Source: Novosphingobium flavum
GTDB lineage: Bacteria > Pseudomonadota > Alphaproteobacteria > Sphingomonadales > Sphingomonadaceae
Length of the DNA stretch: 64,000 nucleotides
NCBI RefSeq assembly: GCF_014230315.1
Contig: NZ_JACLAW010000003.1
Location: 186,001-250,000 of the forward strand
Direction of reading: 5' to 3'
Shown piece after piece: positions 37,952-46,473 of the stretch (the stretch's first letter is position 1; each line of letters starts with the position of its first letter). Both the position numbers and the translations under genes were made by a program. Below the pieces are notes generated by a model. That model ran no database searches. It saw nothing but the letters and a program-made list of their open reading frames with translations, and was not told the DNA's origin.

Positions 37952-38527
37952 ATGATCAATCGCATCCGGGATATTCGCCGTGAAAAGGGCCTTACTCTGG
38001 CCGACGTGGCCGAAGCCTGCATTCCGCCGACCACGCCGCAAACCATTGGCCGGCTCGAAACCGGGATGCGCCAGCTCTCGCTCGCCTGGATGAACCGGAT
38101 CGCCGCCGCGCTCGAGGTCGAACCCGAACTGCTGGTCCGCGGCGAAGGCTCGGCCCAGCCACAACTGGTCGCCCGGCTCGCCGAACATGGCGCCGAGGCG
38201 CTGACCCAGCCGCGCGACGCGATCCTGCCCAACCAGCTTGCCGGCGATGCCCCCATGCTCGCCGTGGCGGTGGAATGCGGGGCCGGAGAATACCGCGCTG
38301 GCGACCAGCTGTGGCTGCGCCAGATCGAGGACGAGGTGGAGTGGGGCCGCCTCGTCAACCGTGACGTCCTCGTGCCGCGCCCGGCCGGGCGCTTCGCCTT
38401 CGGCCGCCTGCTCGACCGTGACGGGCGGCGCATCGCCGTCCTGCCGCCGGGCCTTGGCCATCGCCAGCTGGTGATCGACAATCCGCCGTGGATCGCCGTG
38501 GCCGAAATGCTGGTGCGCCGCCTGTGA
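37952..38527 (+). CDS. XRE-family regulator with a degenerate S24/LexA-like C-terminal domain
   Basis: A 191-residue protein. The N-terminal helix-turn-helix (residues 1 to about 62) reads IRDIRREKGLTLADVAEA and QTIGRLETGMRQLS. The C-terminal half resembles the S24 repressor peptidase fold: GAGEYRAGDQLWL where active members have a Ser before the GD motif, then NRDVLVPRPAGRFAFGRLL. The catalytic serine seems to be missing, so it is probably not self-cleaving. Its stop overlaps the GTG of the glycosyltransferase gene. Confidence 0.82.
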   Translation: MINRIRDIRREKGLTLADVAEACIPPTTPQTIGRLETGMRQLSLAWMNRIAAALEVEPELLVRGEGSAQPQLVARLAEHGAEALTQPRDAILPNQLAGDAPMLAVAVECGAGEYRAGDQLWLRQIEDEVEWGRLVNRDVLVPRPAGRFAFGRLLDRDGRRIAVLPPGLGHRQLVIDNPPWIAVAEMLVRRL

Positions 38528-39729
38528 CCTTGCCGGACGGGCGGCTGCGGGTACTCTCGCTCGCAACGCTTTATCCCAATGATTCCGCCCCCAATTTCGG
38601 GGTTTTCGTCGAACGGCAGATGCAGGCCGTGGTCCGCACCGGTGAGGTCGACCTCGTGGTGATCAATCCGGTCGGCCTGCCGCCCTTCCCCCTGTCATGG
38701 CATGCGCGCTACCGGCGCCTTGCCCGCCTGCCGGCGCATGAAGAGCGCGGCGGGGTGACCGTTCTACGGCCGCGCTTCAGCCTCATCCCGGCGATCGGCG
38801 GCCCGCTCAACGCCCGGCTGCTGGCCGATGCGGTGCTGCCTCTGGCAAGGCAGCTTCACGCCGAGCAGCCGTTCGACCTGATCGACGCACAGTTCTTCTA
38901 CCCGGACGGGCCCGCCGCGGTCAGCATCGCCCGCGACCTCGGCCTACCGAGTTCGATCAAGGCGCGCGGCGCCGACATCCATTACTGGGGCAAGGCCTTC
39001 GGCACGGCAGGACAGGTCCGCAAGGCCGGGCGCGAGGCAACCGGGCTGCTCGCCGTCGCCGCTGGCCTTGCCGACAACATGGCGGCGCTCGGCATCCCGC
39101 GCGAAAAGATCGCGCTGCACCGCACGGGGCTGGACCGCCAGGCCTTCTGCCCGAGAGACCGGGCTGCCGCGCGGTCGCGCTACGACCTGCCGGAAGCGGC
39201 CACGGTGCTGATCACGATCGGTTCGCTGATCGCGCGCAAGGGACAGGTCCATGCCATCGATGCCCTCGCCCAGTTGCCCGGCGCGATCCTGCTTCTGGCC
39301 GGTGCCGGGCCGGACGAGGGATCGCTCAAGGCTCACGCCGCCCGGCTCGGCATCGCCGCGCAGGTGCGCTTTCTCGGCGCCGTGCCCCACGGCGACCTGC
39401 CGCAATTGCTCTCCGCCGCCGATGTCTTTGTCCTGCCCACGGCGAGCGAAGGCCTTGCCAATGCCTGGGTCGAAGCGCTTGCCTGCGGCGTGCCGGTGGT
39501 GACGACGCCCATTCCCGGCGCGGTCGAGCTGATCACCGATCCGGCCTATGGCCGGCTTGCCCCGCGCAGCGGCCCGGCCATTGCCGCCGCCGTGCGCGAA
39601 ATCCTCGCCGCCCCGCCCCCGCGCGAAGCGGTGCTGCGCGGAGCGGACGGTTTCAGCTGGGAGGCCAACGCCGCGGCGCTGACCGCCTACTGGCGCCGAC
39701 TGGCCGAGACTTTCAGATCAGCCGGTTAG
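38524..39729 (+). CDS. GT4-type glycosyltransferase
   Basis: A 401-residue GT-B enzyme. The N-terminal half has RVLSLATLYPNDSAPNFGVFVERQ and PFDLIDAQFFYPDG; the C-terminal half has LITIGSLIARKGQ, LLAGAGPDEGSLK, LLSAADVFVLPTASEGLANAWVEALACGVPVV, with the EGL...E motif of GT4. The start is GTG at 38524, overlapping the XRE stop as GTGA, so the two are translationally coupled. The acceptor is unknown; surface polysaccharide or glycolipid synthesis is a reasonable guess. Confidence 0.88.
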   Translation: MTLPDGRLRVLSLATLYPNDSAPNFGVFVERQMQAVVRTGEVDLVVINPVGLPPFPLSWHARYRRLARLPAHEERGGVTVLRPRFSLIPAIGGPLNARLLADAVLPLARQLHAEQPFDLIDAQFFYPDGPAAVSIARDLGLPSSIKARGADIHYWGKAFGTAGQVRKAGREATGLLAVAAGLADNMAALGIPREKIALHRTGLDRQAFCPRDRAAARSRYDLPEAATVLITIGSLIARKGQVHAIDALAQLPGAILLLAGAGPDEGSLKAHAARLGIAAQVRFLGAVPHGDLPQLLSAADVFVLPTASEGLANAWVEALACGVPVVTTPIPGAVELITDPAYGRLAPRSGPAIAAAVREILAAPPPREAVLRGADGFSWEANAAALTAYWRRLAETFRSAG

Positions 39730-39745
39730 GTCGCCGCTCGGCCGG

Positions 39746-40723
39746 TCAGGACTGCTCGCGGGCGAGCCGTTCCTGCTTTTCCAGCGCACTCTCGGTCGGC
39801 ACGAAGCTCGACGGCGTGACCTTGAGCCAGATCAGGATCGGCGCGGCCATGTAGATCGAGCTGTAGGTGCCGACGAAGATGCCCAGCGTGATCGCCGCGG
39901 TGAAGCCGAAGATCACGTCCGGCCCGAGCAGCAGCAGCGCAACCAGCGTGATCAGCATCGACAGCGAAGTCACGATGGTGCGCGCCAGGGTCTCGTTGAC
40001 CGATAGATCGAGCAGTTCGGGCAGAGGCATCTTGCGATACTTCTTCAAGTTCTCGCGTATGCGATCGTAGACCACGATGGTATCGTTCAGCGAGTAGCCG
40101 ATCAGGGTCAGCAGCGCGGCCACGATGTTGAGGTCGAACTCCATCTGCGTCACCGCGAACAGGCCCAGCGTCAGCGTCACGTCGTGGACCAGCGCGAACA
40201 GTGCGCCCACGCCGAACTGCCATTCGAAGCGAATCCAGATATAGGCGGCAACCGCCAGCGCGGCGAGGCCAAGCGCCTTGAACGCGGTCCAGCCCAGTTC
40301 CTTGGACACCTTGCCCGAGACGGAATCGACGCCGTCGACCCGCACGTCGGCGTGCCTCACCTTGATATCGCCGGTGATCCGCTTGGCCATGGCATCGGCG
40401 AGACCAGCATCCTTGTCCGAACCTTCCGGCAGCTTCATCCGGATCGAGACCTCGTTGGGCTTGCCGAACTGCTGGATGATCGGTTCGCCATAGCCCAGGG
40501 CGGTCACTTCCTCGCGCAGGGCCGCCACCGGTGCGGCGGCGGACTGGGTGAAGGTCACCCGGATCATCTGCCCGCCGACGAAGTCGACGCCCATATTAAG
40601 GCCGCGCGTGGCCACCAGCGTGATACTCAGCGCCATCAGCACGAGGCTGGCGACGTAGAACGGCACACGCCAGCGCAAGAAGTGGATGTTGGTGTGATCG
40701 GGAATGAGCTTGAGGAGTTTCAT
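39746..40723 (-). CDS. secF: Protein translocase subunit SecF
   Basis: A 325-residue RND-related membrane protein with six transmembrane segments and a first periplasmic domain. LNMGVDFVGGQMIRVTFTQ and GYSLNDTIVVYDRIREN are signature stretches. SecF with SecD uses the proton gradient to help complete protein export through SecYEG. It follows secD by 13 bases. Confidence 0.97.
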   Translation of the reverse strand: MKLLKLIPDHTNIHFLRWRVPFYVASLVLMALSITLVATRGLNMGVDFVGGQMIRVTFTQSAAAPVAALREEVTALGYGEPIIQQFGKPNEVSIRMKLPEGSDKDAGLADAMAKRITGDIKVRHADVRVDGVDSVSGKVSKELGWTAFKALGLAALAVAAYIWIRFEWQFGVGALFALVHDVTLTLGLFAVTQMEFDLNIVAALLTLIGYSLNDTIVVYDRIRENLKKYRKMPLPELLDLSVNETLARTIVTSLSMLITLVALLLLGPDVIFGFTAAITLGIFVGTYSSIYMAAPILIWLKVTPSSFVPTESALEKQERLAREQS

Positions 40724-40736
40724 CGGGCTCTATCCC

Positions 40737-42344
40737 TTACAGCGCGAGTTCGGAGGGGCGCGCGCGGCGCAGCCAGTTGGCGACCCACATGCGGGTCATG
40801 GTCACGGCGGTGAACACGGAGGTGATGATGCCGATCACCAGCACGACGGCAAATCCCTTCACCGGCCCCGAGCCGAAGAAGAACATCAGCGCGGCGGCGA
40901 TGACGTTGGTGATATTGGCGTCGAAGATCGCGCGGCTGGCTTCCTTGTAGCCCATCTCGACCGACTGGACGACGCGCCGGCCACGATGACGTTCCTCGCG
41001 GATGCGTTCGTTGATCAGCACGTTGGCGTCGACCGCCGCGCCGATGGTCAGCACGAAACCGGCGATGCCGGGCAAGGTGAGCGTGGTGTTGGCGATCGCC
41101 ATGATGCCGAGGATCATCAGCACGTTCACGATCAGCGCGCAGCAGGCATAGACGCCGAAACGGCCGTAAGTGAACAGGATGAACACGGCCAGCGCGGTCG
41201 TGCCGACCAGCATGGCGATGCCGCCCTTCTTGATCGAGTCCGCGCCGAGGTCGGGACCGACGGAACGTTCCTCGACCACCTTGAGGTCGACCGGCAGGGC
41301 ACCGGAGCGCAGCGCGATGGCGAGCTGGTTGGCGCTTTCGGTGGTGAAATTGCCCGAGATCTGGGCGCTGCCGCCCAGGATCGGCTCGTTGATGTTGGGG
41401 GCCGAGATCACCTTGCCGTCGAGGATGATGGCGAAAGGCTTGTTGACGTTCTCGGTGGTCAGCTTGGCGAACTTGGCGCCGCCGGCCTGATCAAAGGTGA
41501 TCGAGACGACCGGCTGGTTGTTGCGCTGGTCGTTGGTCTGCTGGGCGTTGGTCAGCGAATCGCCCTTGATCCCGCCGAGCCGCTTCACCGCGATCGCCGC
41601 CGCGCCGCCGCCCGACTGGGCATCGGCATAGGGCACGATCTCGCTGCCCGGAGGGGCGATGCCCTGGGCGATGTCGGCCTGGCTGGCGGTGGTGTCGACC
41701 AGCTTGAATTCGAGCTTGGCGGTCTGGCCGAGCAGGCTCTTGAGCGCGGCCGGGTCCTTGAGCCCCGGCACCTGGACCACGATGCGGTCCGCGCCCTGGC
41801 GGATGATGGTCGGCTCGCGCGTGCCGAGCGCGTCGATGCGCTTGCGCACCACTTCGGTGGCCGTGTCCATCGCCTGCGACACGGCGAGGTCGATCCCGGC
41901 CTGGGTCGGGGTGAGGACGATGCGGGTGCCGTCGAGCATCTGGATGTCCCAGTCCCGCTGGCCGGTCACGCCGGCGCCGCTGGTCAGCGGCAGCACGGCT
42001 TCGCGCGCCTTGTCGACCTGCGCGGCGTCCTCGACCATGAACGACACGGTGCCGTCCTTGGTCGAAACATCGCCGATCCGCACATCGGGCGCATTCTGCT
42101 TGAGGCGCTGGCGCACGTCCTCGTCCATCGCCTCGAGCCGCTGGCGGCGAACCTGGTCGGGGCTGGCCTCGAGCAGGATGTGACTTCCGCCGGCGAGGTC
42201 GAGACCGAGGTTGACCTCAGGCCGCGGCAGCGACGAAGGCCAGGCAAGATTGGCAAAAGTGGCGAGCGAGGGCAGCGAGGCCAGCATCGCAACGGCAGCG
42301 AGCAGCCAGTAGAAGGTCTGCTTCCAGCGCGGGAAATCAAGCAT
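40737..42344 (-). CDS. secD: Protein translocase subunit SecD
   Basis: A 535-residue membrane protein. The N-terminal helix is followed by VNLGLDLAGGSHILLEA, the large periplasmic P1 domain, and the membrane half with LPGIAGFVLTIGAAVDANVLINERIREE. All are SecD signatures. It lies between yajC (47-base gap) and secF, the standard operon. Confidence 0.97.
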   Translation of the reverse strand: MLDFPRWKQTFYWLLAAVAMLASLPSLATFANLAWPSSLPRPEVNLGLDLAGGSHILLEASPDQVRRQRLEAMDEDVRQRLKQNAPDVRIGDVSTKDGTVSFMVEDAAQVDKAREAVLPLTSGAGVTGQRDWDIQMLDGTRIVLTPTQAGIDLAVSQAMDTATEVVRKRIDALGTREPTIIRQGADRIVVQVPGLKDPAALKSLLGQTAKLEFKLVDTTASQADIAQGIAPPGSEIVPYADAQSGGGAAAIAVKRLGGIKGDSLTNAQQTNDQRNNQPVVSITFDQAGGAKFAKLTTENVNKPFAIILDGKVISAPNINEPILGGSAQISGNFTTESANQLAIALRSGALPVDLKVVEERSVGPDLGADSIKKGGIAMLVGTTALAVFILFTYGRFGVYACCALIVNVLMILGIMAIANTTLTLPGIAGFVLTIGAAVDANVLINERIREERHRGRRVVQSVEMGYKEASRAIFDANITNVIAAALMFFFGSGPVKGFAVVLVIGIITSVFTAVTMTRMWVANWLRRARPSELAL

Positions 42345-42391
42345 TGCGGGCGATCCTGCTCAGTATGTTCAGCGGTTCGGCGCGCAGCCGC

Positions 42392-42715
42392 TCAGTCGTT
42401 GGCGGCAGCGGAGCCGGGCGTCACGACTTCGGCAATGGTCGAACGCACCGCGCGGACCTTCACGTTGGGCCCAAGCTCGAGATCGACGTGATTTTCATCG
42501 ACCTTGATCACCTTGCCGAGCAGGCCGCCAGCCGTAACGACCTGATCGCCCTTCTTGATCGCGGCAATCTTCGCGCGCTGGTTCTTCTGCTGCTGCATCT
42601 GCGGGCGCAGAAGGAAGAAATAGAACACGAGGCCCATGCCCACGAACGGAATGAAGCTGGTCCAGGCCGGGGGGCCCCCAGCGGCAGCGGCGGACAGGAT
42701 CGAAAGGGTGGACAT
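42392..42715 (-). CDS. yajC: Preprotein translocase accessory subunit YajC
   Basis: A 107-residue protein: one membrane helix (FIPFVGMGLVFYFFLLRPQ) followed by QMQQQKNQRAKIAAIKKGDQVVTAGGLLGKV, the YajC signature. It associates with SecDF and is the first gene of yajC-secD-secF. Confidence 0.96.
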   Translation of the reverse strand: MSTLSILSAAAAGGPPAWTSFIPFVGMGLVFYFFLLRPQMQQQKNQRAKIAAIKKGDQVVTAGGLLGKVIKVDENHVDLELGPNVKVRAVRSTIAEVVTPGSAAAND

Positions 42716-42950
42716 GTGAAATGGCTTTCTCGGCGAATTTCAGCGCGCAGGCGCGGATCGCGGGGCGACTAGCAGCAAAGCCCCGGCGTGGCAACGCAAG
42801 TGGGGATCGCTGCCCCGCCCTGCAAGCACCGCGCGCGCGGTGCACCCGGGCTTCGGCCCACAACCCGCACGGCCGAGGCAAGATTGCGCAAATGCGCCCC
42901 AATCCACCCTTGCATCGTCCGCCGCGCCTGCCTATAGGCGCCGCTCCGGT

Positions 42951-43027
42951 CGGGACGTAGCGCAGCCTGGTAGCGCATCACACTGGGGGTGTGGGGGTCG
43001 GAGGTTCGAATCCTCTCGTCCCGACCA
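42951..43027 (+). tRNA. tRNA-Pro (GGG)
   Basis: A complete cloverleaf: acceptor CGGGACG with CGTCCCG, T8-A9, D-arm GCGCAGCCTGGTAGCGC, anticodon stem TCACA/TGTGG around loop CTGGGGG (anticodon GGG), T-loop TTCGAAT, discriminator A and encoded CCA. It stands at the change from housekeeping genes (secDF-yajC) to accessory catabolic genes. Confidence 0.97.
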
Positions 43028-43278
43028 TTTTCAAATTTTCCGAATGCACGGCACTCCCCGCCATCGCGGGCCGGTGAGGCACGGAAACTTCTACTATATC
43101 CACGAAAGCCGCCCGATCACGCACGGGACGCGTCCGCGCCTCGCCGCCCGGCTGGAACGGCAGCAACCGATTCCCTGAATTGCCACTGTCCCATCCTATC
43201 GTTTTGCCGCTCCCCCGGCTCATTGCTAGTCAGCCAGCTTGGCTCCGACGGCAAGAGATCGGACCGAGAGGAGAACAG

Positions 43279-44481
43279 ATGGCAAGGCACCACCACGCAG
43301 GCGCGATGACCGGCCTTGCCCTGCTTTTTCCCATCACGTTGTCGACGATGGCCATCGTGCTGCTCGCGCCGATCCTGCCGGCTCTGCTCGATCAATTTTC
43401 AGACATTCCGCGTCACGAATACCTCGTGCCGATGGTGTTGACCGTGCCCGCGCTCTGCGTGGCGCTGTTCTCGCCGATCGCCGGGATCATGGGGGACTAT
43501 TTCGGGCGGCGGCGGCTGCTGCTGGTCTCGTTCCTGATCTATGCCGTGGTCGGGGTGGCGCCGGTCTATCTCGACGGGCTCGGCCCGATCATCGCCAGCC
43601 GGGTTGCCGTCGGAATCGCCGAAGCCATGATCATGGTGCTCAGCACGACGATGATCGGCGATTATTTCGATGGCCCGGCGCGCGATCGGTGGCTCGCGGC
43701 GCAAACCGCGATGGCGTCGATCTCGGCGCTCGTCTTTTTCAACGTCGGGGGTTTCCTCGGCACTTTCGGCTGGCGCGCGCCCTTCTGGGTCTATGCTTCG
43801 GCCTTGTTGATGTTTGCCCTTGTCGCCCGGTTCACCTGGGAACCGTCCGAACGGGACGCGAGCGACGAGGCGGATGCAGCACCGCACCACGCGAGCTGGG
43901 CAGGCTTTCCGTGGCTTCGCATGGCCGGGATCATGCTGGTAACCGTTTTCGGCTCGGTGCTGTTCTATACCGTGCAGATCCAGTCGCCGGTCGGCCTGAC
44001 GGAACTGGGCATCACCGATCCGGCCCGGACCGGGTTTCTGACTTCGCTGGCCAGCATCGGCGTTCCCATCGGAACCCTGATCTACTCACGCGCCGGCTCG
44101 AGACTCGGCGTGCGGAGCCTGCTCTCGATCGAGTTCATGCTGCTCGCCACCGGCTTCCTGCTGATGAGCCGGTCTGGTTCTCCGCCCGGCTTCCTGGTGG
44201 GCTGCTTCATCAACCAGCTCGGGGCGGGCATGCTGCTCCCGACGCTGCTGGTCTGGGCCATAAGCGGCCTGGCGTTCGAGATCCGAAGCAGGGGCGCGGG
44301 ACTCTGGACCGGTGCGTTTTCCGTCGGACAGTTCATCTCGCCCATCGCCGTCACCGCCGCGGCATCGGTGGTGGGCGGTCTTCTCGGCGCCTTCGGAGTG
44401 CTGGCGGCAGCGGCGCTGATTGCCTCCTTCGTTGCCCTGCTGTCGCGCCCCAGGCTGCGCATGGCCGCGTCACATGGCTGA
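43279..44481 (+). CDS. MFS transporter
   Basis: A 400-residue major-facilitator protein with about 12 transmembrane segments. The loop 2-3 motif is GDYFGRRRLLL and the central loop is short. GAGAGGAG lies just before the ATG at 43279. It overlaps the following SDR gene by eight bases. The substrate cannot be told from sequence; the neighbours suggest an organic acid or aromatic compound. Confidence 0.9.
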   Translation: MARHHHAGAMTGLALLFPITLSTMAIVLLAPILPALLDQFSDIPRHEYLVPMVLTVPALCVALFSPIAGIMGDYFGRRRLLLVSFLIYAVVGVAPVYLDGLGPIIASRVAVGIAEAMIMVLSTTMIGDYFDGPARDRWLAAQTAMASISALVFFNVGGFLGTFGWRAPFWVYASALLMFALVARFTWEPSERDASDEADAAPHHASWAGFPWLRMAGIMLVTVFGSVLFYTVQIQSPVGLTELGITDPARTGFLTSLASIGVPIGTLIYSRAGSRLGVRSLLSIEFMLLATGFLLMSRSGSPPGFLVGCFINQLGAGMLLPTLLVWAISGLAFEIRSRGAGLWTGAFSVGQFISPIAVTAAASVVGGLLGAFGVLAAAALIASFVALLSRPRLRMAASHG

Positions 44482-45175
44482 ACGGCTCGCCGGCAAGGTC
44501 GCCGTAATCACGGGCGCGGCGAACGGCATAGGCAAAGGCTGCGCGGCCATCTTTGCCTCGGAAGGCGCGACCGTCATCGGCATAGACCGAGACGACTGCG
44601 ATCTGCTGGACGAAGCGCAGGCGGCCGCCTGCTTCGCCCGCATCGGCGAAGATCACGGCCGGATTGACGTGCTCGTCAATGCGGCGGCTTTCGCCGCGTT
44701 CGCATGGCTGGAAGACATGTCCTATCAGAACTGGCGAGCCACGCTGGCCGGTGAGCTGGACATCGTCTTTCTGGCCGCGCGGGCAGCCTGGCCGTGGCTG
44801 AAGGCCAGCGGCACGGCGAGCGTGATCAACTTTGCCTCCGCCAATGCACACCATGCCCTCCCCGGCTCGCCCGCCCTCGCCCATTGCGCCGGCAAGGGCG
44901 GCGTGCTGGCCATGACGCGCCAACTGGCGATGGAAGGCGCACCGCACGGGATCAGGGTGAACGCGATCTCGCCCGGCTTCATCCGCACGGCGGCAACGCG
45001 GGCTCATCTTCAGGCAGACCCAGCCCTTGAACGGCAAGTTCTGGACAAGAACATGCTGAAATTTCTGGGTGAACCCGAAGACATTGCCTGGGGCGCAGTC
45101 TGGCTCGCCAGCGACGAGGCCCGCTATGTGACGGCCGCGGAAATTCCCATCGACGCGGGCGCTACCGCCTGGTGA
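44474..45175 (+). CDS. SDR-family oxidoreductase with Tyr-to-His change at the active site
   Basis: A 233-residue Rossmann-fold protein. The cofactor motif TGAANGIG (about residues 13 to 20) and VLVNAAA are normal, and the C-terminal RVNAISPGFIRT and IDAGATAW segments fit classical SDRs. Where YxxxK is expected the sequence is HCAGK (His137, Lys141), so the catalytic Tyr is replaced. The Ser side (NFASANAHH) is also shifted, with an apparent two-residue insertion. It is coupled to the MFS gene and ends next to the stop of the convergent SDR gene. Activity is uncertain. Confidence 0.87.
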   Translation: MAERLAGKVAVITGAANGIGKGCAAIFASEGATVIGIDRDDCDLLDEAQAAACFARIGEDHGRIDVLVNAAAFAAFAWLEDMSYQNWRATLAGELDIVFLAARAAWPWLKASGTASVINFASANAHHALPGSPALAHCAGKGGVLAMTRQLAMEGAPHGIRVNAISPGFIRTAATRAHLQADPALERQVLDKNMLKFLGEPEDIAWGAVWLASDEARYVTAAEIPIDAGATAW

Positions 45176-45931
45176 TCAGCTGCCGTCGGTGATGAGGGTG
45201 CCGCCGTCCACGACAAGGTTGTGCCCCGTAACGAAGGCCCCTGCAGGCGATGCCAGAAAGACAGCCGCCCCGGCGATCTCTTCGGGAGTTCCCGGCCGCC
45301 GCAGCGGGGTCATCGCCATGCGGCGAGCCATGAAGGCCTCATCGGCGAGCAGCGGAGCCGAAAGTTCGGTCGCGATGAAACCGGGCGAGATCGCGTTGAC
45401 CCGCACGCCGCAGGGGCCCCATTCCACCGCCAGATTGCGCGCCAGTTGCGCCGCCGCCGCCTTGGAAAGGGCATAGGCATTGATCCTGGCGTTGCCCCGC
45501 AGCCCCGACAGGCTGGAGATCAACACGACCGCGCCGCCGCCGCCCGAGGCAATCCGGGGGATGGCAAGATTGGCCAGCACGACCTGACTGCGCAGGTTGA
45601 TCGCCATCACCCGATCGTAATCGGCCATGTCAATCTCCGCGAAGGGACTTGCACTTCCGGTAATTCCCGCATTGCAGACCAGCACGTCGAGCCGGCCGAA
45701 GGCGTCCATCGTCCCGTCCACGAGCCTGCCGAGCGCTGCCGGATCGCTCACATCGGCCGGAATCCCCGGCATCCCGAGTTCAGCCGCCACCCGCGCCGTA
45801 TCGGCAGCATCCTCGCTCGATATCGTCACCCGGGCCCCGGCCTCGATCAGCCCCTTGGCGATGGCCAGTCCGATGCCGCGCGTGGACCCGGTGACGATGG
45901 CCGCCTTGCCCGCAAGCGAGAAGAGGCTCAA
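45176..45931 (-). CDS. SDR-family oxidoreductase
   Basis: A 251-residue classical SDR with TGSTRGIG, VLVCNAGITG, and the active-site pattern LISSLSG...AYALSK, so Ser, Tyr and Lys are all present. The ending VVDGGTLITDGS is typical. The start is TTG at 45931, overlapping the cupin stop as TTGA, with GGAGG seven bases upstream. It is the third gene of an FAH-cupin-SDR operon on the minus strand. Substrate unknown. Confidence 0.92.
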   Translation of the reverse strand: MSLFSLAGKAAIVTGSTRGIGLAIAKGLIEAGARVTISSEDAADTARVAAELGMPGIPADVSDPAALGRLVDGTMDAFGRLDVLVCNAGITGSASPFAEIDMADYDRVMAINLRSQVVLANLAIPRIASGGGGAVVLISSLSGLRGNARINAYALSKAAAAQLARNLAVEWGPCGVRVNAISPGFIATELSAPLLADEAFMARRMAMTPLRRPGTPEEIAGAAVFLASPAGAFVTGHNLVVDGGTLITDGS

Positions 45932-46473
45932 TGCCCCGCCTCCGCCGCGTTATAGCGCCGGTCGACCTGCTCAGGCTTGGCCTCGTCCAGCGGCACGCCG
46001 TTGTGGAGATATGCCGGCGCCTCGATCAGGATGAAGGCGATACGGCAAGGCTGATCGGTGGCGTTGCGCCAAAGATGGTTCGTGCCGCGCTGGATGATGA
46101 CGCCGTTTTCACCGACGGTCTTCTTGCGCCCGTCTTCCAGTTCCAGTTCGATCTCGCCCTTGAGGACGATGCCGTAGTCAATCGAATTGGTCCGGTGCAT
46201 CGGGCTCTGCTGCCCCGGCAACATGTCAACGATGCGGAATGCGGACCCACCCATGAGCGTCGTGCCGACATTCCGGTCGCGTCCGTCCGTTTCGTCGTTG
46301 TTGTCGGCCGGAACGGTTTGCGTCGTCCACAACTGCAGGAACGAGGCATCGCCGGTCGGGATCAGTTTCGTCGGACTGAAATCCTCCGACCGGAACACGG
46401 CGCGGCCATTTTCGTCGTGCCCCGTCACCACCCGCTGCACCAGCGGCAGGCCGGAATCGGAAAGGTCGGTCAT
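45928..46473 (-). CDS. Cupin-domain protein
   Basis: A 181-residue single-cupin protein. The first cupin motif region reads GQQSPMHRTNSIDYGIVLKGEIELELEDG and the second QRGTNHLWRNATDQPCRIAFILIEAP. His residues in both could bind a metal, though the first motif has only one. It overlaps FAH upstream and SDR downstream by ATGA and TTGA junctions. The role may be enzymatic (isomerase or dioxygenase) or small-molecule binding; this cannot be decided here. Confidence 0.87.
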   Translation of the reverse strand: MTDLSDSGLPLVQRVVTGHDENGRAVFRSEDFSPTKLIPTGDASFLQLWTTQTVPADNNDETDGRDRNVGTTLMGGSAFRIVDMLPGQQSPMHRTNSIDYGIVLKGEIELELEDGRKKTVGENGVIIQRGTNHLWRNATDQPCRIAFILIEAPAYLHNGVPLDEAKPEQVDRRYNAAEAGH

